Part shown: positions 8,387 through 17,938 of the stretch, piece by piece
Position numbering within the stretch: the stretch's first letter is position 1
How the letters are laid out: each line of letters starts with the position of its first letter
Assembly (NCBI RefSeq): GCF_001580045.1
Contig: NZ_LSZP01000059.1
Location: 34,465 to 98,464 of the forward strand
Source of the DNA: Cephaloticoccus capnophilus
GTDB taxonomy: Bacteria; Verrucomicrobiota; Verrucomicrobiia; Opitutales; Opitutaceae
Direction of reading: 5' to 3'
DNA length: 64,000 nucleotides
The notes under the pieces: model-generated
The model's input: only the letters and a program-made list of their open reading frames with translations
Told to the model about the DNA's origin: nothing
Database searches by the model: none
Translations under genes and position numbers: made by a program

Positions 8387-9064
8387 TCGTTTACTTAGCG
8401 CCGCGCGTTGCTCGCGCCGACTCCGCCGCCACGCTTGCAGTCCTTCGACGACCATCGGGATTACCGACAGGACGATGATCGCGAGGATAACGAGCTTGAA
8501 GTTGCTCTGGATGAAGGGGAGTTCGCCGAAGAAAAAGCCCGCATAGGTAAAGAAGTACACCCAGGCGAAACCGCCTAGCACGTTGTAGGCCATGAAGTGC
8601 CGGTAGCTCATTGTCCCTACGCCTGCGACGAAGGGGACGAAGGTGCGCACAATCGGCACGAAGCGCGCGAGAATGATGGCCCGGCCGCCGTAACGTTCGA
8701 AAAACGCGTGTGCGCGCTCTAGATGTTTTTTGCGCAGGAAAATCGAGTCCTCGCGCTTGAAAACGGCAGGGCCGATTCGCGAGCCGATCCAGTAGTTGAG
8801 GCTATCGCCCGCGACCGCGCAGCCGAAGAGGGTCAGCGCGAGCAGGTGCACATTGAGTTGGCTTTCGACAGGCGAGGCGAGTGCGCCTGCCGCGAAGAGT
8901 AGCGAGTCGCCCGGCAAGAAGGGCGTGACGACCAGCCCCGTTTCTGCGAAGACGATCATCGCCAAAAATGCATAAGTGGCTGTCCCATATTGCTCTACGA
9001 TTTCCTTTAAATGGACATCAATATGGAGGATGAAGTCGATCAGGTGCTTAACGGCATCAATCAT
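8381..9064 (-). CDS. DedA family membrane protein
   Basis: This 227-residue inner-membrane protein has the SNARE-associated/VTT (DedA) fold. The segments [15 protein letters not shown], the acidic helix around [13 protein letters not shown], and [23 protein letters not shown] are diagnostic; the last holds the basic residues essential in E. coli YqjA/YghB. Family members are implicated in undecaprenyl-phosphate or phospholipid flipping and in membrane homeostasis. The C-terminus is basic (RRSRREQ). It is monocistronic, convergent with the SLC13 gene and separated from the LysR gene by about 95 bp. Confidence 0.93.
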   Translation of the reverse strand: MIDAVKHLIDFILHIDVHLKEIVEQYGTATYAFLAMIVFAETGLVVTPFLPGDSLLFAAGALASPVESQLNVHLLALTLFGCAVAGDSLNYWIGSRIGPAVFKREDSIFLRKKHLERAHAFFERYGGRAIILARFVPIVRTFVPFVAGVGTMSYRHFMAYNVLGGFAWVYFFTYAGFFFGELPFIQSNFKLVILAIIVLSVIPMVVEGLQAWRRSRREQRAALSKRS

Positions 9065-9159
9065 AGAAGTGCAAAGAGTTGGCAGAAACGAAACAGACTC
9101 GGGGCTCGGAGTCGGCCGCTCCTCTGCACCCGAGTCAAGCGTAGGGCCCTCTTTTGTCG

Positions 9160-10074
9160 TCAGTTATTATGCAGGTTTGCGACGAGGTGGAGGAAGGCTT
9201 GTGCCGGAGGGGATTGGCTCGCGTTGAGGCACCAACCCGCGACGAGGCGGCTTTCGGGGCTGGGGCCTTCGAGTGGGCGAAAGACGATGTCGCCCGGCAG
9301 CGTTTGCGCCTCCGAGGGCGTGATGAAGGTCGCCCCCAGCCCAGCGCGGACGAGCCCGATCGCGTTGGCTCGCGGCCAGATTTCGTCGGCGATTTTTAGG
9401 GTGATACCCGCGCGCGTGCAGCTCGTGAGGATGCGGTCGTAAAAGCTGGGGTTTAGGTGTCGCGGAAAGAGAACAAAGGGCGTGTCGCCAAGCTCGCCCA
9501 AATGGAGCATTTTCTTTTTGGCGAGCGGGTGCGTAACGGGGAGCAGGACGCCGTTGGGCTCGCGCAACAGTTGGCGTGTGCGAATGCCTTCGGGCTTTTC
9601 TTGAGCGGGGTGAAAGAAGCCGCAGTCGATTTCGCCCGAGCGGAGTGCGTCGATTTGTGCGGCAGTCGGCGACTCGCTCAGCTCGACGCGGATGGCCGGA
9701 TGCGTCTGCGCGAAGGCGCGCAGTATCTTGGGGAGCACGGTCGCCATAGCGAGGCCGGTGAAGCCGATTCGCACTTGCCCAACTTCGCCCGCACTGACTG
9801 CGGCGAGCTCGGTCGGCAAGCGTTGGAGTGCGCCCAAGAGCGGCTGTAGCCGCTCGAAGAGCGCGTGCCCGGCTGCTGTGAGCTCTACGCTACGGCGCGT
9901 GCGCGCAAAGAGTGCCGTGCCCAGCGCTTCCTCCAAGTGAGCGATTTGGCGACTGAGCGCAGGCTGCGCAATGCCGAGAAGCTCGGCGGCCCGGCTAAAA
10001 TGCAGGAGCTGCGCGACGGCGAAGAAGCTCGTTAGGTGCCGCAGGTCGTAGTCGAACTGATACTTTAAAAGCAT
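9160..10074 (-). CDS. LysR-type transcriptional regulator
   Basis: This 304-residue protein has an N-terminal winged helix-turn-helix ([20 protein letters not shown], about residues 20-40) and a periplasmic-binding-like effector domain (about 90-300). It is transcribed divergently from leuC, with under 100 bp between starts, the classic layout for a LysR regulator controlling its divergent neighbour. I therefore infer control of leuCD, perhaps sensing a leucine-pathway intermediate. I prefer the ATG at 10074, which places the helix-turn-helix at its usual distance from the N-terminus; a TTG at 10110 would add 12 residues. Confidence 0.9.
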   Translation of the reverse strand: MLLKYQFDYDLRHLTSFFAVAQLLHFSRAAELLGIAQPALSRQIAHLEEALGTALFARTRRSVELTAAGHALFERLQPLLGALQRLPTELAAVSAGEVGQVRIGFTGLAMATVLPKILRAFAQTHPAIRVELSESPTAAQIDALRSGEIDCGFFHPAQEKPEGIRTRQLLREPNGVLLPVTHPLAKKKMLHLGELGDTPFVLFPRHLNPSFYDRILTSCTRAGITLKIADEIWPRANAIGLVRAGLGATFITPSEAQTLPGDIVFRPLEGPSPESRLVAGWCLNASQSPPAQAFLHLVANLHNN

Positions 10075-10172
10075 TAAAATGATCAAATTTGGTATTTTGA
10101 GGCATTTCAAGAATGCGCTATTCTTTCTGCCTCGCGCTTAATCTAAGCCGTGTATTTATAACCGTTACTACT
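10075..10172. promoter_or_regulatory. Divergent promoter region, LysR regulator / leuC
   Basis: These 98 bp between divergent starts are clearly AT-rich compared with their surroundings and must contain both promoters and any LysR operator. I do not see a clean T-N11-A palindrome that I would name as the operator. Confidence 0.5.
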
Positions 10173-11600
10173 ATGGAAAAGCCTAAGTCCCTCTTCGAAA
10201 AAGTCTGGAACGCGCACACGGTGCGCACGTTGAAGAATGGGCAAACGCAGCTTCTCATCGGCACGCATTTGATTCACGAGGTCACGAGTCCACAGGCCTT
10301 TGGGATGCTGCGCGACCTCGGCTTAAAAGTCGCCATGCCGCAGCGCACTTTCGCCACGGTTGACCACATCGTGCCCACCGACCAGCGCAGCGAGCCATTT
10401 AGCGACCCGCTCGCCGACCAGATGATTAAGGCCCTGCGCGCAAACTGCGCGGAGCACGGCATCACTTACTTTGACCTCGGCTCGGGCAAGCAGGGCATCG
10501 TCCACATGGTCGGCCCCGAGCAGGGCATCACGCAGCCGGGATCGACGATTGCTTGCGGCGATTCGCACACGAGCACGCATGGCGCATTTGGCGCGATCGC
10601 GCTGGGGATCGGCACAAGCCAAGTGCGCGACGTGTTGGCGACGCAGACGATTGCGCTCTCGCCGCTCAAGGTGCGCCGCATCGAGGTCACGGGTCGCTTG
10701 CGTCCGGGGGTCTACGCGAAGGACGTCATCCTGCACATCATCCGTGTGCTCGGTGTAAATGGCGGCACGGGTTACGCCTACGAGTATGCGGGCGAGGTCT
10801 TTGAGCGCTTCTCGATGGATGAGCGCATGACTGTCTGCAACATGTCGATCGAGGGCGGTGCGCGCGTTGGCTACGTGAATCCCGATGACACGACCTTTGA
10901 GTATCTAAAAGGCCGTCCTTACGCGCCGAAGGGGGCGGATTGGGAACAGGCCGTTGCGCGGTGGCGCGCCGTTGCGAGTGATCCGGGTTGCGCGTACGAC
11001 GATGTGGTAAAAATCCGCGCGGAGGAAATCGCGCCGACCATCACTTGGGGCATAAACCCGGGCCAAGGAATCAGCGTCGAGGAAACCGTGCCTGACCCGG
11101 AAAAGGCGGGCTCTGCCGACGAGCGGGCGAGCATCAACGAAGCCCTCGCCTACATGAAGCTGGGAGCGGGGGCGCCGATTAGTGGGACAAAGATTGATGT
11201 GGCTTTTCTCGGGAGCTGTACGAATGCGCGGCTCTCCGATTTTAAGGAAGTCGCCCGCTATTTGCCCGGTCACCGCGTCGCCCCGGGCGTTAAGGCAATC
11301 GCCGTGCCGGGCTCGCAACTCGTCAGCGCGGCCTGCGCGGAGCTGGGGATCGATCGCGTGTTTAAGGAGGCTGGCTTTGAGTGGCGCGAGGCCGGTTGCT
11401 CAATGTGCCTGGCGATGAATCCCGACAAACTCGTTGGCGACCAAGTCTGCGCGAGCTCGTCGAATCGCAATTTCAAGGGCCGCCAAGGTAGCCCGACTGG
11501 CCGCACGCTGCTGATGAGCCCGCTGATGGTCGCCGCTGCCGCTGTGACCGGCGCGGTGGCCGATGCGCGTGAGGTCTTCGCCGTGCGCGAGGCGAGCTAA
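10173..11600 (+). CDS. leuC: 3-isopropylmalate dehydratase large subunit
   Basis: This 475-residue aconitase-superfamily subunit isomerises 2-isopropylmalate to 3-isopropylmalate in leucine synthesis together with LeuD. It contains [25 protein letters not shown] and the Cys pair of [14 protein letters not shown], which supply the three 4Fe-4S ligands. The ATG at 10173 gives the standard N-terminus ([13 protein letters not shown]); the upstream ATG at 10113 adds 20 atypical residues. leuD follows after 76 bp on the same strand. Divergent from a LysR regulator. Confidence 0.97.
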   Translation: MEKPKSLFEKVWNAHTVRTLKNGQTQLLIGTHLIHEVTSPQAFGMLRDLGLKVAMPQRTFATVDHIVPTDQRSEPFSDPLADQMIKALRANCAEHGITYFDLGSGKQGIVHMVGPEQGITQPGSTIACGDSHTSTHGAFGAIALGIGTSQVRDVLATQTIALSPLKVRRIEVTGRLRPGVYAKDVILHIIRVLGVNGGTGYAYEYAGEVFERFSMDERMTVCNMSIEGGARVGYVNPDDTTFEYLKGRPYAPKGADWEQAVARWRAVASDPGCAYDDVVKIRAEEIAPTITWGINPGQGISVEETVPDPEKAGSADERASINEALAYMKLGAGAPISGTKIDVAFLGSCTNARLSDFKEVARYLPGHRVAPGVKAIAVPGSQLVSAACAELGIDRVFKEAGFEWREAGCSMCLAMNPDKLVGDQVCASSSNRNFKGRQGSPTGRTLLMSPLMVAAAAVTGAVADAREVFAVREAS

Positions 11601-11676
11601 ACCCGCACCCGCCCGCTCCGCTTTATTCGCAGTTCGTATTCGTTTTAATACTACACTTCTTCGCTCCTCTGTAAAA

Positions 11677-12282
11677 ATGGCACTTCAGAAAATTTCCGAG
11701 ATAAGGGGCCGGGCCGTGACCGTGCCCGGCAACGACATTGACACCGACCGGATCATCCCCGCGCGCTTCTTGAAATGCGTGACCTTTGACACGCTGGGCG
11801 AGGGGCTCTTCGCCGACGACCGCAAAGCGGCGGAGGGCGGGCATCCGCTCGACGATCCGCGTTATGTGGGCGCGAGCATCCTGCTTAGCGGAGCGAATTT
11901 TGGTTGCGGGAGCTCGCGCGAGCACGCGCCCCAAGCACTCAAGAAATTCGGGTTTCGTGCAGTCGTCGCGGAGAACTTCGCCGAAATCTTTTTCGGCAAC
12001 GCGACCAACATCGGGCTCACCTGCGTGAACGCTGCGCGTGAGGATATTGGCAAAATCAGCGCGGCCATCGCTGCCGATCCGAGTGTAGCAGTCACGGTTG
12101 ACCTTGGTGCTCAAGAGATCCGCTTCGGCGGTGAGTGTGTGTCGCTTACGATTCGCGAAGCCGCACGCGATGCGCTCGTGAATGGGCGTTGGGATGCAAT
12201 CGCTGAGCTGCTCGAAGGCAGCGAGGCCGTCGCAGCGACAGCGGCGGGTTTGCCCTACGTGAAGGGTTGGTCGCTCACTTGA
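11677..12282 (+). CDS. leuD: 3-isopropylmalate dehydratase small subunit
   Basis: This 201-residue swivel-domain subunit pairs with LeuC. NDIDTDRIIPARFLK near the N-terminus and FGCGSSREHAPQALKKFGF are the family signatures. The ATG at 11677 is chosen because it directly precedes the conserved start; the frame is open further upstream into the leuC end, but those residues are not family-like. No Shine-Dalgarno is visible (CTCTGTAAAA before the ATG). It probably forms an operon with leuC; leuA and leuB are not in the window. Confidence 0.96.
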   Translation: MALQKISEIRGRAVTVPGNDIDTDRIIPARFLKCVTFDTLGEGLFADDRKAAEGGHPLDDPRYVGASILLSGANFGCGSSREHAPQALKKFGFRAVVAENFAEIFFGNATNIGLTCVNAAREDIGKISAAIAADPSVAVTVDLGAQEIRFGGECVSLTIREAARDALVNGRWDAIAELLEGSEAVAATAAGLPYVKGWSLT

Positions 12283-12393
12283 TTCTGCGCCGCTTTTTCA
12301 GCGTGCGCGGCCTTGCGTTTCTTTTTTGAACTTTTGCCGCGCGCTCGCATCCCAAGCCCGTTTCCCTTTTCCGTTCACACCCAATTTCCCCTC

Positions 12394-13023
12394 ATGACGA
12401 TTTTTGCGGCTATCGAAGTTTTTACGGGCGCGGGCCTCCTGATTTATCCGCTGGGGCTGTGCTCGGCAGTGGCCGTCTACATCCTCTGTGAGCGCGGGTT
12501 TGCGCTGCGGCGCGCAGCAGTCATGCCGCAAGACCTCGTCGAGGCCGTCATCGCCAATCGCCCGCTCACGGGTGGGCGGCACACCGTGCTGGCGCGAATT
12601 GTCGAGTTCGCCGAAGCGCACCGCGAAGACGAAGGCGCAGTTCGCGCTTTTGCGCGACTGGAGATTAACCGGATGGAGCGTGGGATTCCTTACCTCGACG
12701 TCATCTACGCGGCGGCTCCGCTGATTGGCCTCACCGGCACGGTCACGGGGCTCTTGCGCGTGTTTTCACAAATCTCACCCGAGACGGGGTTGCCCGATCC
12801 GGTGGCATTTACTTCGGGGGTTGCGCTTGCGCTCTCGGCGACAGTGATCGGACTCGTCATAGCGATTCCCGCACTTGTGGGCGGTGGCTGGCTTCAGCGA
12901 CGCGTTGAAAACTACGCCGCACAACTCGATGTGCTTCTCGAGCGCATCCTAAAAAATGGTAAGGCGGCGACGACGACGCCCCTTTCTTCCCCGGTCGCGG
13001 CGACTGCCTCGCGCTCTGCCTAA
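12394..13023 (+). CDS. MotA/TolQ/ExbB proton channel family protein
   Basis: This 209-residue inner-membrane protein has three predicted helices: one near residues 8-30 and a pair in the C-terminal half, including YAAAPLIGLTGTVTGLLRVF and SATVIGLVIAIPALVGGGW, the ExbB/TolQ signature. With the ExbD-like protein it should form a proton channel energising an outer-membrane process through TonB or a Tol/Pal-type partner. No TonB, TolA or receptor gene is nearby, so the partner is unknown. The ATG at 12394 is preferred because the upstream in-frame residues are low-complexity. The next gene starts directly after the stop. Confidence 0.9.
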   Translation: MTIFAAIEVFTGAGLLIYPLGLCSAVAVYILCERGFALRRAAVMPQDLVEAVIANRPLTGGRHTVLARIVEFAEAHREDEGAVRAFARLEINRMERGIPYLDVIYAAAPLIGLTGTVTGLLRVFSQISPETGLPDPVAFTSGVALALSATVIGLVIAIPALVGGGWLQRRVENYAAQLDVLLERILKNGKAATTTPLSSPVAATASRSA

Positions 13024-13428
13024 ATGAACTCGTCGCTCTACACGAAACGCCGCGCTCGGCCCGAGATGAACCTCGTGCCGTTAATCGACGTGCTCGTGAT
13101 GCTTGTTTTCTTCGCCTTTGTGACGATGCAGTTTAAGTCGGCGACGACGCTCAACATCACCGTCCCGCGGGTGCAGACCTCCGGCACCAACCAGTTCGAA
13201 GGGCGGGTCGAGATCGGCATCGATAAGGAGGGCAACATCTCCTACAACGGACGTCCGACCAGCCTCGAGGCGCTCGAAGGCTTGCTCCAAGAAGTGAAGC
13301 AAATCAACCGCGAGACGCCCATCCTCGTGCGCGCCGACGAGACCAGCCACTTCGGCGCAGTGACCCAAGTGTGGGACAGCTGCCGCCGCCTCGGTCTAAA
13401 CAAAGTCGTGATGCAAACGCGGAAGTAG
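13024..13428 (+). CDS. ExbD/TolR family biopolymer transport protein
   Basis: This 134-residue protein has a short basic cytoplasmic start, one transmembrane helix (about residues 19-40, beginning NLVPLIDVLVMLVFFAFV) and a periplasmic domain. The conserved helix Asp (in PLIDVL) carries protons in ExbD, TolR and MotB. Its ATG directly follows the TAA of the ExbB-like gene (TAAATG), so the two are co-translated as a stator pair. Its closing segment (HFGAVTQVWDSCRRLGLNKV) is typical of the family. Confidence 0.92.
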   Translation: MNSSLYTKRRARPEMNLVPLIDVLVMLVFFAFVTMQFKSATTLNITVPRVQTSGTNQFEGRVEIGIDKEGNISYNGRPTSLEALEGLLQEVKQINRETPILVRADETSHFGAVTQVWDSCRRLGLNKVVMQTRK

Positions 13429-13530
13429 CTGCGGCTCGCCGAGCCTTTCATTTTGCGGGCTCCCCTAGGGGCACCAGGGCCGGCCTAGCTGCCGAGCCGT
13501 CCTTTCTTACTCCAAGCTACCCTTAATTGT

Positions 13531-14220
13531 ATGAAGATCCTCATTACAGGCGTGAGTCGTGGGCTGGGCCGGGCGTTGACCGAGTTTTACATTGCGGCGG
13601 GGCACACGGTCTTTGGCTGTGGGCGTTCGGGCGCGGAGATCTTTGAGCTGCGCATGGCGTATCCCGATCATCATTTTGCGGTCGTTGATATTGCGCTCGA
13701 AAACAAAGTCGCGCTTTGGGCGGCGGATGTCCTTGGCAGCCACGGCGCACCCGACCTGTTGATTAACAACGCGGGCGGCATGTGTCGCAGCGCGCCGCTT
13801 TGGGCGCAGAGCGACGAAGCGTTTACGCGATTGCTCGACGGCAACGTGCGCGGTGTCGCCAACGTCATTCGCCACTTCGTCCCTCCGATGGTCGAGCGAA
13901 AGAGCGGTGTGATTGTAGCCTTCAGCTCGGGCTGGGGCCGCACTGTCGCAGCAGGCGTTGCGCCCTACTGTGCGACCAAATGGGCAATTGAGGGCCTGAC
14001 TCGCGCGATGGCCGCAGAGCTTCCCGAAGGCATGGCTGCGGTAACGCTCGACCCGGGCATCATTGACACCGAAATGCTCCGCAGCTGCTGGGGCGAAGGT
14101 GCGGGCGAGTATCCGCCCCCTGCCGAGTGGGCCAAAGCTGCGGCCCCTTTCATCCTAAAAATCTCGCCCAAGGACAACGGCCAGCCCCTGACGCTGCCGG
14201 GCGCCAAAGACGTGCGTTAA
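13531..14220 (+). CDS. SDR family NAD(P)-dependent oxidoreductase
   Basis: This 229-residue classical short-chain dehydrogenase has the cofactor motif TGVSRGLG near the N-terminus, LLINNAGG, a catalytic Ser in AFSSGWG and the YCATKWAIEG catalytic Tyr-Lys. The early Arg after the glycine motif and the lack of an acidic residue at the end of beta-2 would favour NADP(H), though this is weak evidence. The substrate is unknown. It precedes the glycosyltransferase region with a 142-bp gap, so a role in sugar or lipid modification is possible but not shown. Confidence 0.9.
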   Translation: MKILITGVSRGLGRALTEFYIAAGHTVFGCGRSGAEIFELRMAYPDHHFAVVDIALENKVALWAADVLGSHGAPDLLINNAGGMCRSAPLWAQSDEAFTRLLDGNVRGVANVIRHFVPPMVERKSGVIVAFSSGWGRTVAAGVAPYCATKWAIEGLTRAMAAELPEGMAAVTLDPGIIDTEMLRSCWGEGAGEYPPPAEWAKAAAPFILKISPKDNGQPLTLPGAKDVR

Positions 14221-14362
14221 GCACAGGGCTTAATTTCGCGGCCCCGCATTGCGCGTGGCGGCTCTGTGCGTTGTGCCGTCGTGCTGCTCGCTCGTCGCTC
14301 TGGCTCTAAAGGGAGCCCGAGTCTTGTGTGCCGCGCCTTTCTGCGCTTAGCGTCGCCCTTGC

Positions 14363-15574
14363 TTGAGCTCTGAAGAACCCACTATCGCGTACCTCTTTAC
14401 AACTTTTCCGAAGCCGACGGAGACCTTTCTCCAGCGCGAGGTGACGGCGATGTTGGCGCGTGGGGCACGCTTGCGCTTGTACTCGCTTTGGGGCGGGGGC
14501 GGGGACTTCCTCGGTGTGCCGGTTGAGCATTTTCCCAAGTGGAAGCTGCTCATGCTTCTGTGGATGATTCCTTACGAGGCTGTGCGCTGCCCTCGGGTGT
14601 TGTGGGAGGTAGTGCGCGGGCTGTTTACACGGCTCGCACCTTCGTGGATCAACTTTTGGGAAAACATGCTGGGCGCCGGTTTTGCCTGTTTGCATGCACG
14701 CAGTTTTAGGAAAAACCCGCCTGCGCTCGTTCATGCGCCGTGGGGTGGGGCGCCTGCTACGGCGGCTTGGTTGATTTGGCGGCTGGGTGGGCCGCGTTAT
14801 AGCGCGGCAGCGCACGCGTACGACATTTACGAGCACGGCGGGGATTGGTGGCTCGTCGAAAAGCTGGCGCACGCGCACTTCGTTCACACTTCTACGGAGA
14901 TGGGGCAGCGCGAATTGATTCGGCGCGGTGTGGATGCGGCCAAGGTCATCTGCATTCGGCGCGGTCTCGATGCTATGCCGCAATTTAAGCCGCTACGCGC
15001 AGAGCGTACGCCTTTGCGACTGGTTTGTGTGGCTCGGCTCGTGGAGAAAAAGGGACTGCGCCACCAGCTCCAAGTTTATGCGGCACTGCGCGCGGCGGGG
15101 ATTGCGTTTCAGGCACGGATTATCGGCGAGGGCCCATTGGGCGAGGAGTTGGAGCGGTTGGCCGCGCAACTCGGGATCGCCGATGCTGTGGATTTCACCG
15201 GCCACTTGGAGCACGCGCTAGTTTGGAAATACCTAGAGTGGGCGGATGTCCTTCTGCACACAGGGATGGTTGCACCGAGTGGCGACCGCGACGGACTCCC
15301 CAATGTGATTCCCGAGGCGATGTCTGTCGGCACGCTGGTTGTCTCTTCGCTAGCCGCGGCGACGACCGAGGCGATCAAAGACGGTGAGACGGGGCTGGTC
15401 GCCGCCGTGCGCGATACCGAGAGCTGGCTTGCTGCGCTTAATCGTCTGCGTAGCGACGATGCTCTGGCCGAGTCACTCCGCGCCAACGCGCGCCGCTGGG
15501 TCGAGGAAAACTTCAATGCGCATAAAAATGCGGAAAAGCTTTTCACACACTTTGAAGGGGCGATTCACGTATGA
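14363..15574 (+). CDS. Glycosyltransferase family 4 (GT-B fold)
   Basis: This 403-residue GT-B glycosyltransferase opens with TIAYLFTTFPKPTETFLQREV, typical of capsule or exopolysaccharide colanic-acid-type GT4 enzymes. The C-terminal nucleotide-sugar domain has VARLVEKKGL, IIGEGPLGEELERLA and the E-x7-E motif around GDRDGLPNVIPEAMSVG. It acts at the cytoplasmic face on a lipid-linked sugar acceptor. The start I use is a TTG at 14363, because it sits just before the first conserved strand and no ATG is near; it is uncertain. Its stop overlaps the next gene by 4 bases. Confidence 0.87.
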   Translation: MSSEEPTIAYLFTTFPKPTETFLQREVTAMLARGARLRLYSLWGGGGDFLGVPVEHFPKWKLLMLLWMIPYEAVRCPRVLWEVVRGLFTRLAPSWINFWENMLGAGFACLHARSFRKNPPALVHAPWGGAPATAAWLIWRLGGPRYSAAAHAYDIYEHGGDWWLVEKLAHAHFVHTSTEMGQRELIRRGVDAAKVICIRRGLDAMPQFKPLRAERTPLRLVCVARLVEKKGLRHQLQVYAALRAAGIAFQARIIGEGPLGEELERLAAQLGIADAVDFTGHLEHALVWKYLEWADVLLHTGMVAPSGDRDGLPNVIPEAMSVGTLVVSSLAAATTEAIKDGETGLVAAVRDTESWLAALNRLRSDDALAESLRANARRWVEENFNAHKNAEKLFTHFEGAIHV

Positions 15575-16623
15575 ATAAAGGGACTACACGATTAGGAACG
15601 ATTTGGTACGACTGCACAAAGTCGGCCAAGGCCACCCATCGTTCGGGCCTGCAACGGGTCGCCCACAAGTTACTCGAAGAGCTTGGCGAGGCCGCTACGC
15701 CGACGCAGGGCTTGGAGTGGGTGCCGCGAGCGAGAGCGGAAGACTGGTTTCTGACTGCCGAGGTTTTTGGACCAAGCGAGCGGCCCGAGTTTGCTGAAAT
15801 TTTGGCAAATCGCCCCTGCCGAATGGCCGCGATTTTTTACGACGCGATTCCCCTAAAACAGCCGCACATTACTTGGCCTGCGAGCGTCGCGCGGCATCCG
15901 GCTTACATGAAGATGCTGGCGAGCTTCGACCTCGTGTTGGCGATTTCCGAGGCGAGTCGGCGCGAGCTACTCGACTACTGGGCGTGGATGGGGCTTTCGC
16001 GCGTGCCGCGAGTTGAGGCGATTCAGCTCGGCTCTAACTTTGCGGCGTCGCCGCGCGCCCTGCCGAAGCCGGAACGGGCCGAGGGGCCTGCGCTCCTCCT
16101 CTGTGTGGGGATTATCGAGCCGCGCAAAAATCAGCGTTTCCTACTCGATGTGTGCGCGCCTTTATGGGCCGAGGGCGCGGAGTTTGAGCTTCACGTTGTC
16201 GGGCGGGTGAATCCGCATTTTGGGAAGCCGATTATTGAGCAGATGAAGCGCGTGGCGCGCGGTCGCAGTCGAGTTCGTTACCACAAGCACTTGAGCGATG
16301 AGGGACTTGCCGGGCTCTACGAGCGAGCGACTGTGAACGTGTTTCCAACGATTGCGGAGGGCTGTGGGTTGCCAGTGCTAGAGTCTCTGTGGCGGGGCGT
16401 ACCTTGTTTGTGCAGCGATATCCCTGCGATTCGCGAAAACGCGACCGATGGCGGCGTGCTGCTTTTGCCGCCAAATGATGGCGAGGCGTGGGCGCGGGCA
16501 CTCCGAGAAGTCACGCAGAGCGGCAGCGTGCTTTGGGAAAGACTGCGCAGCGAGGTGGCGGCGCGGCCGCTGCCGACTTGGGCGGATACGGCCAAGCAGG
16601 CTCTAGGCTACCTACACTTATAG
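15571..16623 (+). CDS. Glycosyltransferase family 4
   Basis: This 350-residue GT4 protein overlaps the upstream glycosyltransferase by ATGA. The N-terminal half contains FYDAIPLKQP and ISEASRRELLDY; the C-terminal half contains VGIIEPRKNQRFLLD and IAEGCGLPVLESLWRGVPC, the nucleotide-sugar-binding motif with its Glu pair. The same architecture recurs in the gene at 17939-19213 (FHDAIPLKYP, SIEGRKNHLSLLD), so the two are probably diverged paralogues. It likely adds one hexose to a lipid-linked glycan; donor and linkage are unknown. Confidence 0.9.
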   Translation: MNKGTTRLGTIWYDCTKSAKATHRSGLQRVAHKLLEELGEAATPTQGLEWVPRARAEDWFLTAEVFGPSERPEFAEILANRPCRMAAIFYDAIPLKQPHITWPASVARHPAYMKMLASFDLVLAISEASRRELLDYWAWMGLSRVPRVEAIQLGSNFAASPRALPKPERAEGPALLLCVGIIEPRKNQRFLLDVCAPLWAEGAEFELHVVGRVNPHFGKPIIEQMKRVARGRSRVRYHKHLSDEGLAGLYERATVNVFPTIAEGCGLPVLESLWRGVPCLCSDIPAIRENATDGGVLLLPPNDGEAWARALREVTQSGSVLWERLRSEVAARPLPTWADTAKQALGYLHL

Positions 16624-16639
16624 AAAGGCGGCGGCGGGC

Positions 16640-17848
16640 TCAGAGGCCGACTTTCTTAACCGCGTAGGCCATCGCTTCGCCGATTTGGTCGAGTTGCTCG
16701 TCGCTGTGCAGCGCGGAAATGGCGGTGCGGATGAGGTCTTTCCCTGCGGGCACAGCGGGTGCGATCGACATGATGGTAAAAATGCCTTTCTCGCGCAGCG
16801 CTTGCCAAAACGGGTAGGCGCGCTCTTTCGAGCCGAGGACGATGGGGATAGCGGGGGTCTCGCTGCCCCAGGTGTCGAGGCCGAGCGAGTGGAGCATATC
16901 GCGGTAGCGGCGGGTGTTTGCCCAGAGGCGTTCGCGGTGCTCGGGCTCGTTTTGGAGGACGTCGAGCGCGGCGCTGGCGATGGCGGTTTGAGCGGGGCTG
17001 AGCGCAGCACTGAAGATGGTTTGTTTCGAGTTGGTGCGCAGGTACTCGATGACTTCGCGCGAAGCGGCGACGAAGCCGCCGGTGCTGCCGAGCGATTTAG
17101 AGAGGCTGCCGCAGAGGATGTCGACTTGGTCGCCGAGCCCGAAATGAGCGGCGGTGCCGCGCCCCCCTTCGCCGAGAACGCCGAGCCCGTGTGCGTCGTC
17201 GAGGACGGTGAAGCAGCGGTGCGCTTCGCCGAGTTGCGCAAGCTCGGGCAAGCGGCAGATGTGGCCTTCCATCGAGTAAACGCCTTCGAGGACGAGCATC
17301 TTAGTCGCAGCGGGTGAGGACGCTTCGAGGGCTTCGCGCAGGTCGTCCGGGTTGTTATGCGCGAAGCGTTCGACTGTCGCCATCGAGAGTCGGATGCCAT
17401 CCCAGAGGCTGGAGTGGAGGTTTTTATCGCCGAAGATGAGGTCGCCTTTCTGGGCAAAACTGGCGGTCGCAGCGACACACGAGAGGTAGCCGCTGCTGTG
17501 CACATGGCAGGCTTCGCGACCGAGGAACGCGGCGAGCTTTTCTTCGAGCTCGATGTGGTAAGCGCGCGAGCCGTTGGCAGAGCGGGCACCGGTGGGGCTG
17601 GCGCCCCATTTGCGCAGTGCGGTTTGTCCCGCCTCGACGACTTTGGGGTGAAAGGAGAGGCCTAGGTAGTCGTTACTCGCGAGCATGATCATGTCGCGCC
17701 CGCCGAGCTGGATGCGGCTGCCCTGCTGTGCCTGAATGACGTGGTAATAGGGGTCGTACTTGAGCCGCATCTTCGTGGCGAGGTCGTCGCGACAGCGATT
17801 GAGGAGCGGCTTGGTGTGCTTGGGCTTGGTAAAGAAGGGCAGAGCCAT
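16640..17848 (-). CDS. Alpha-oxoamine synthase family PLP enzyme (serine palmitoyltransferase-/BioF-like)
   Basis: This 402-residue PLP enzyme condenses an amino acid with an acyl-CoA. Visible parts are the entry motif SNDYLG, the tight HSSGY loop, VLEGVYSMEG, DDAHG (residues 217-221) and the PLP lysine in SLSKSLGSTGGF (Lys251). The N-terminal pattern of DPYYHVIQAQQG and the SKS lysine motif recall bacterial serine palmitoyltransferases more than BioF or Kbl, whereas DDAH is more BioF-like. A sphingoid-base synthase is therefore plausible but unproven. No other biotin gene is nearby; it sits between glycosyltransferases, which would fit a glycolipid pathway. It faces the upstream GT4 pair tail to tail. 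Confidence 0.85.
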   Translation of the reverse strand: MALPFFTKPKHTKPLLNRCRDDLATKMRLKYDPYYHVIQAQQGSRIQLGGRDMIMLASNDYLGLSFHPKVVEAGQTALRKWGASPTGARSANGSRAYHIELEEKLAAFLGREACHVHSSGYLSCVAATASFAQKGDLIFGDKNLHSSLWDGIRLSMATVERFAHNNPDDLREALEASSPAATKMLVLEGVYSMEGHICRLPELAQLGEAHRCFTVLDDAHGLGVLGEGGRGTAAHFGLGDQVDILCGSLSKSLGSTGGFVAASREVIEYLRTNSKQTIFSAALSPAQTAIASAALDVLQNEPEHRERLWANTRRYRDMLHSLGLDTWGSETPAIPIVLGSKERAYPFWQALREKGIFTIMSIAPAVPAGKDLIRTAISALHSDEQLDQIGEAMAYAVKKVGL

Positions 17849-17938
17849 CGGAGAAAAAGAGGAAGAGGCTAAGTGCGCGTTGCGGTGTGTTTCGAGTGTG
17901 TTTTAAAGAGAGGTCGGCCGTGAAGTTCTTTGTGTGGC

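Noticed and set aside
14247..14263. CATTGCGCGTGG, similar to the terminal repeat of the structured element
   Set aside because: Only about 12 bases match and no core or second end is nearby; chance similarity is likely in GC-rich DNA.
16640..17848. Naming the alpha-oxoamine synthase bioF or spt
   Set aside because: Motifs are mixed between the two subfamilies and no biotin or ceramide genes are adjacent, so a specific symbol is not justified.
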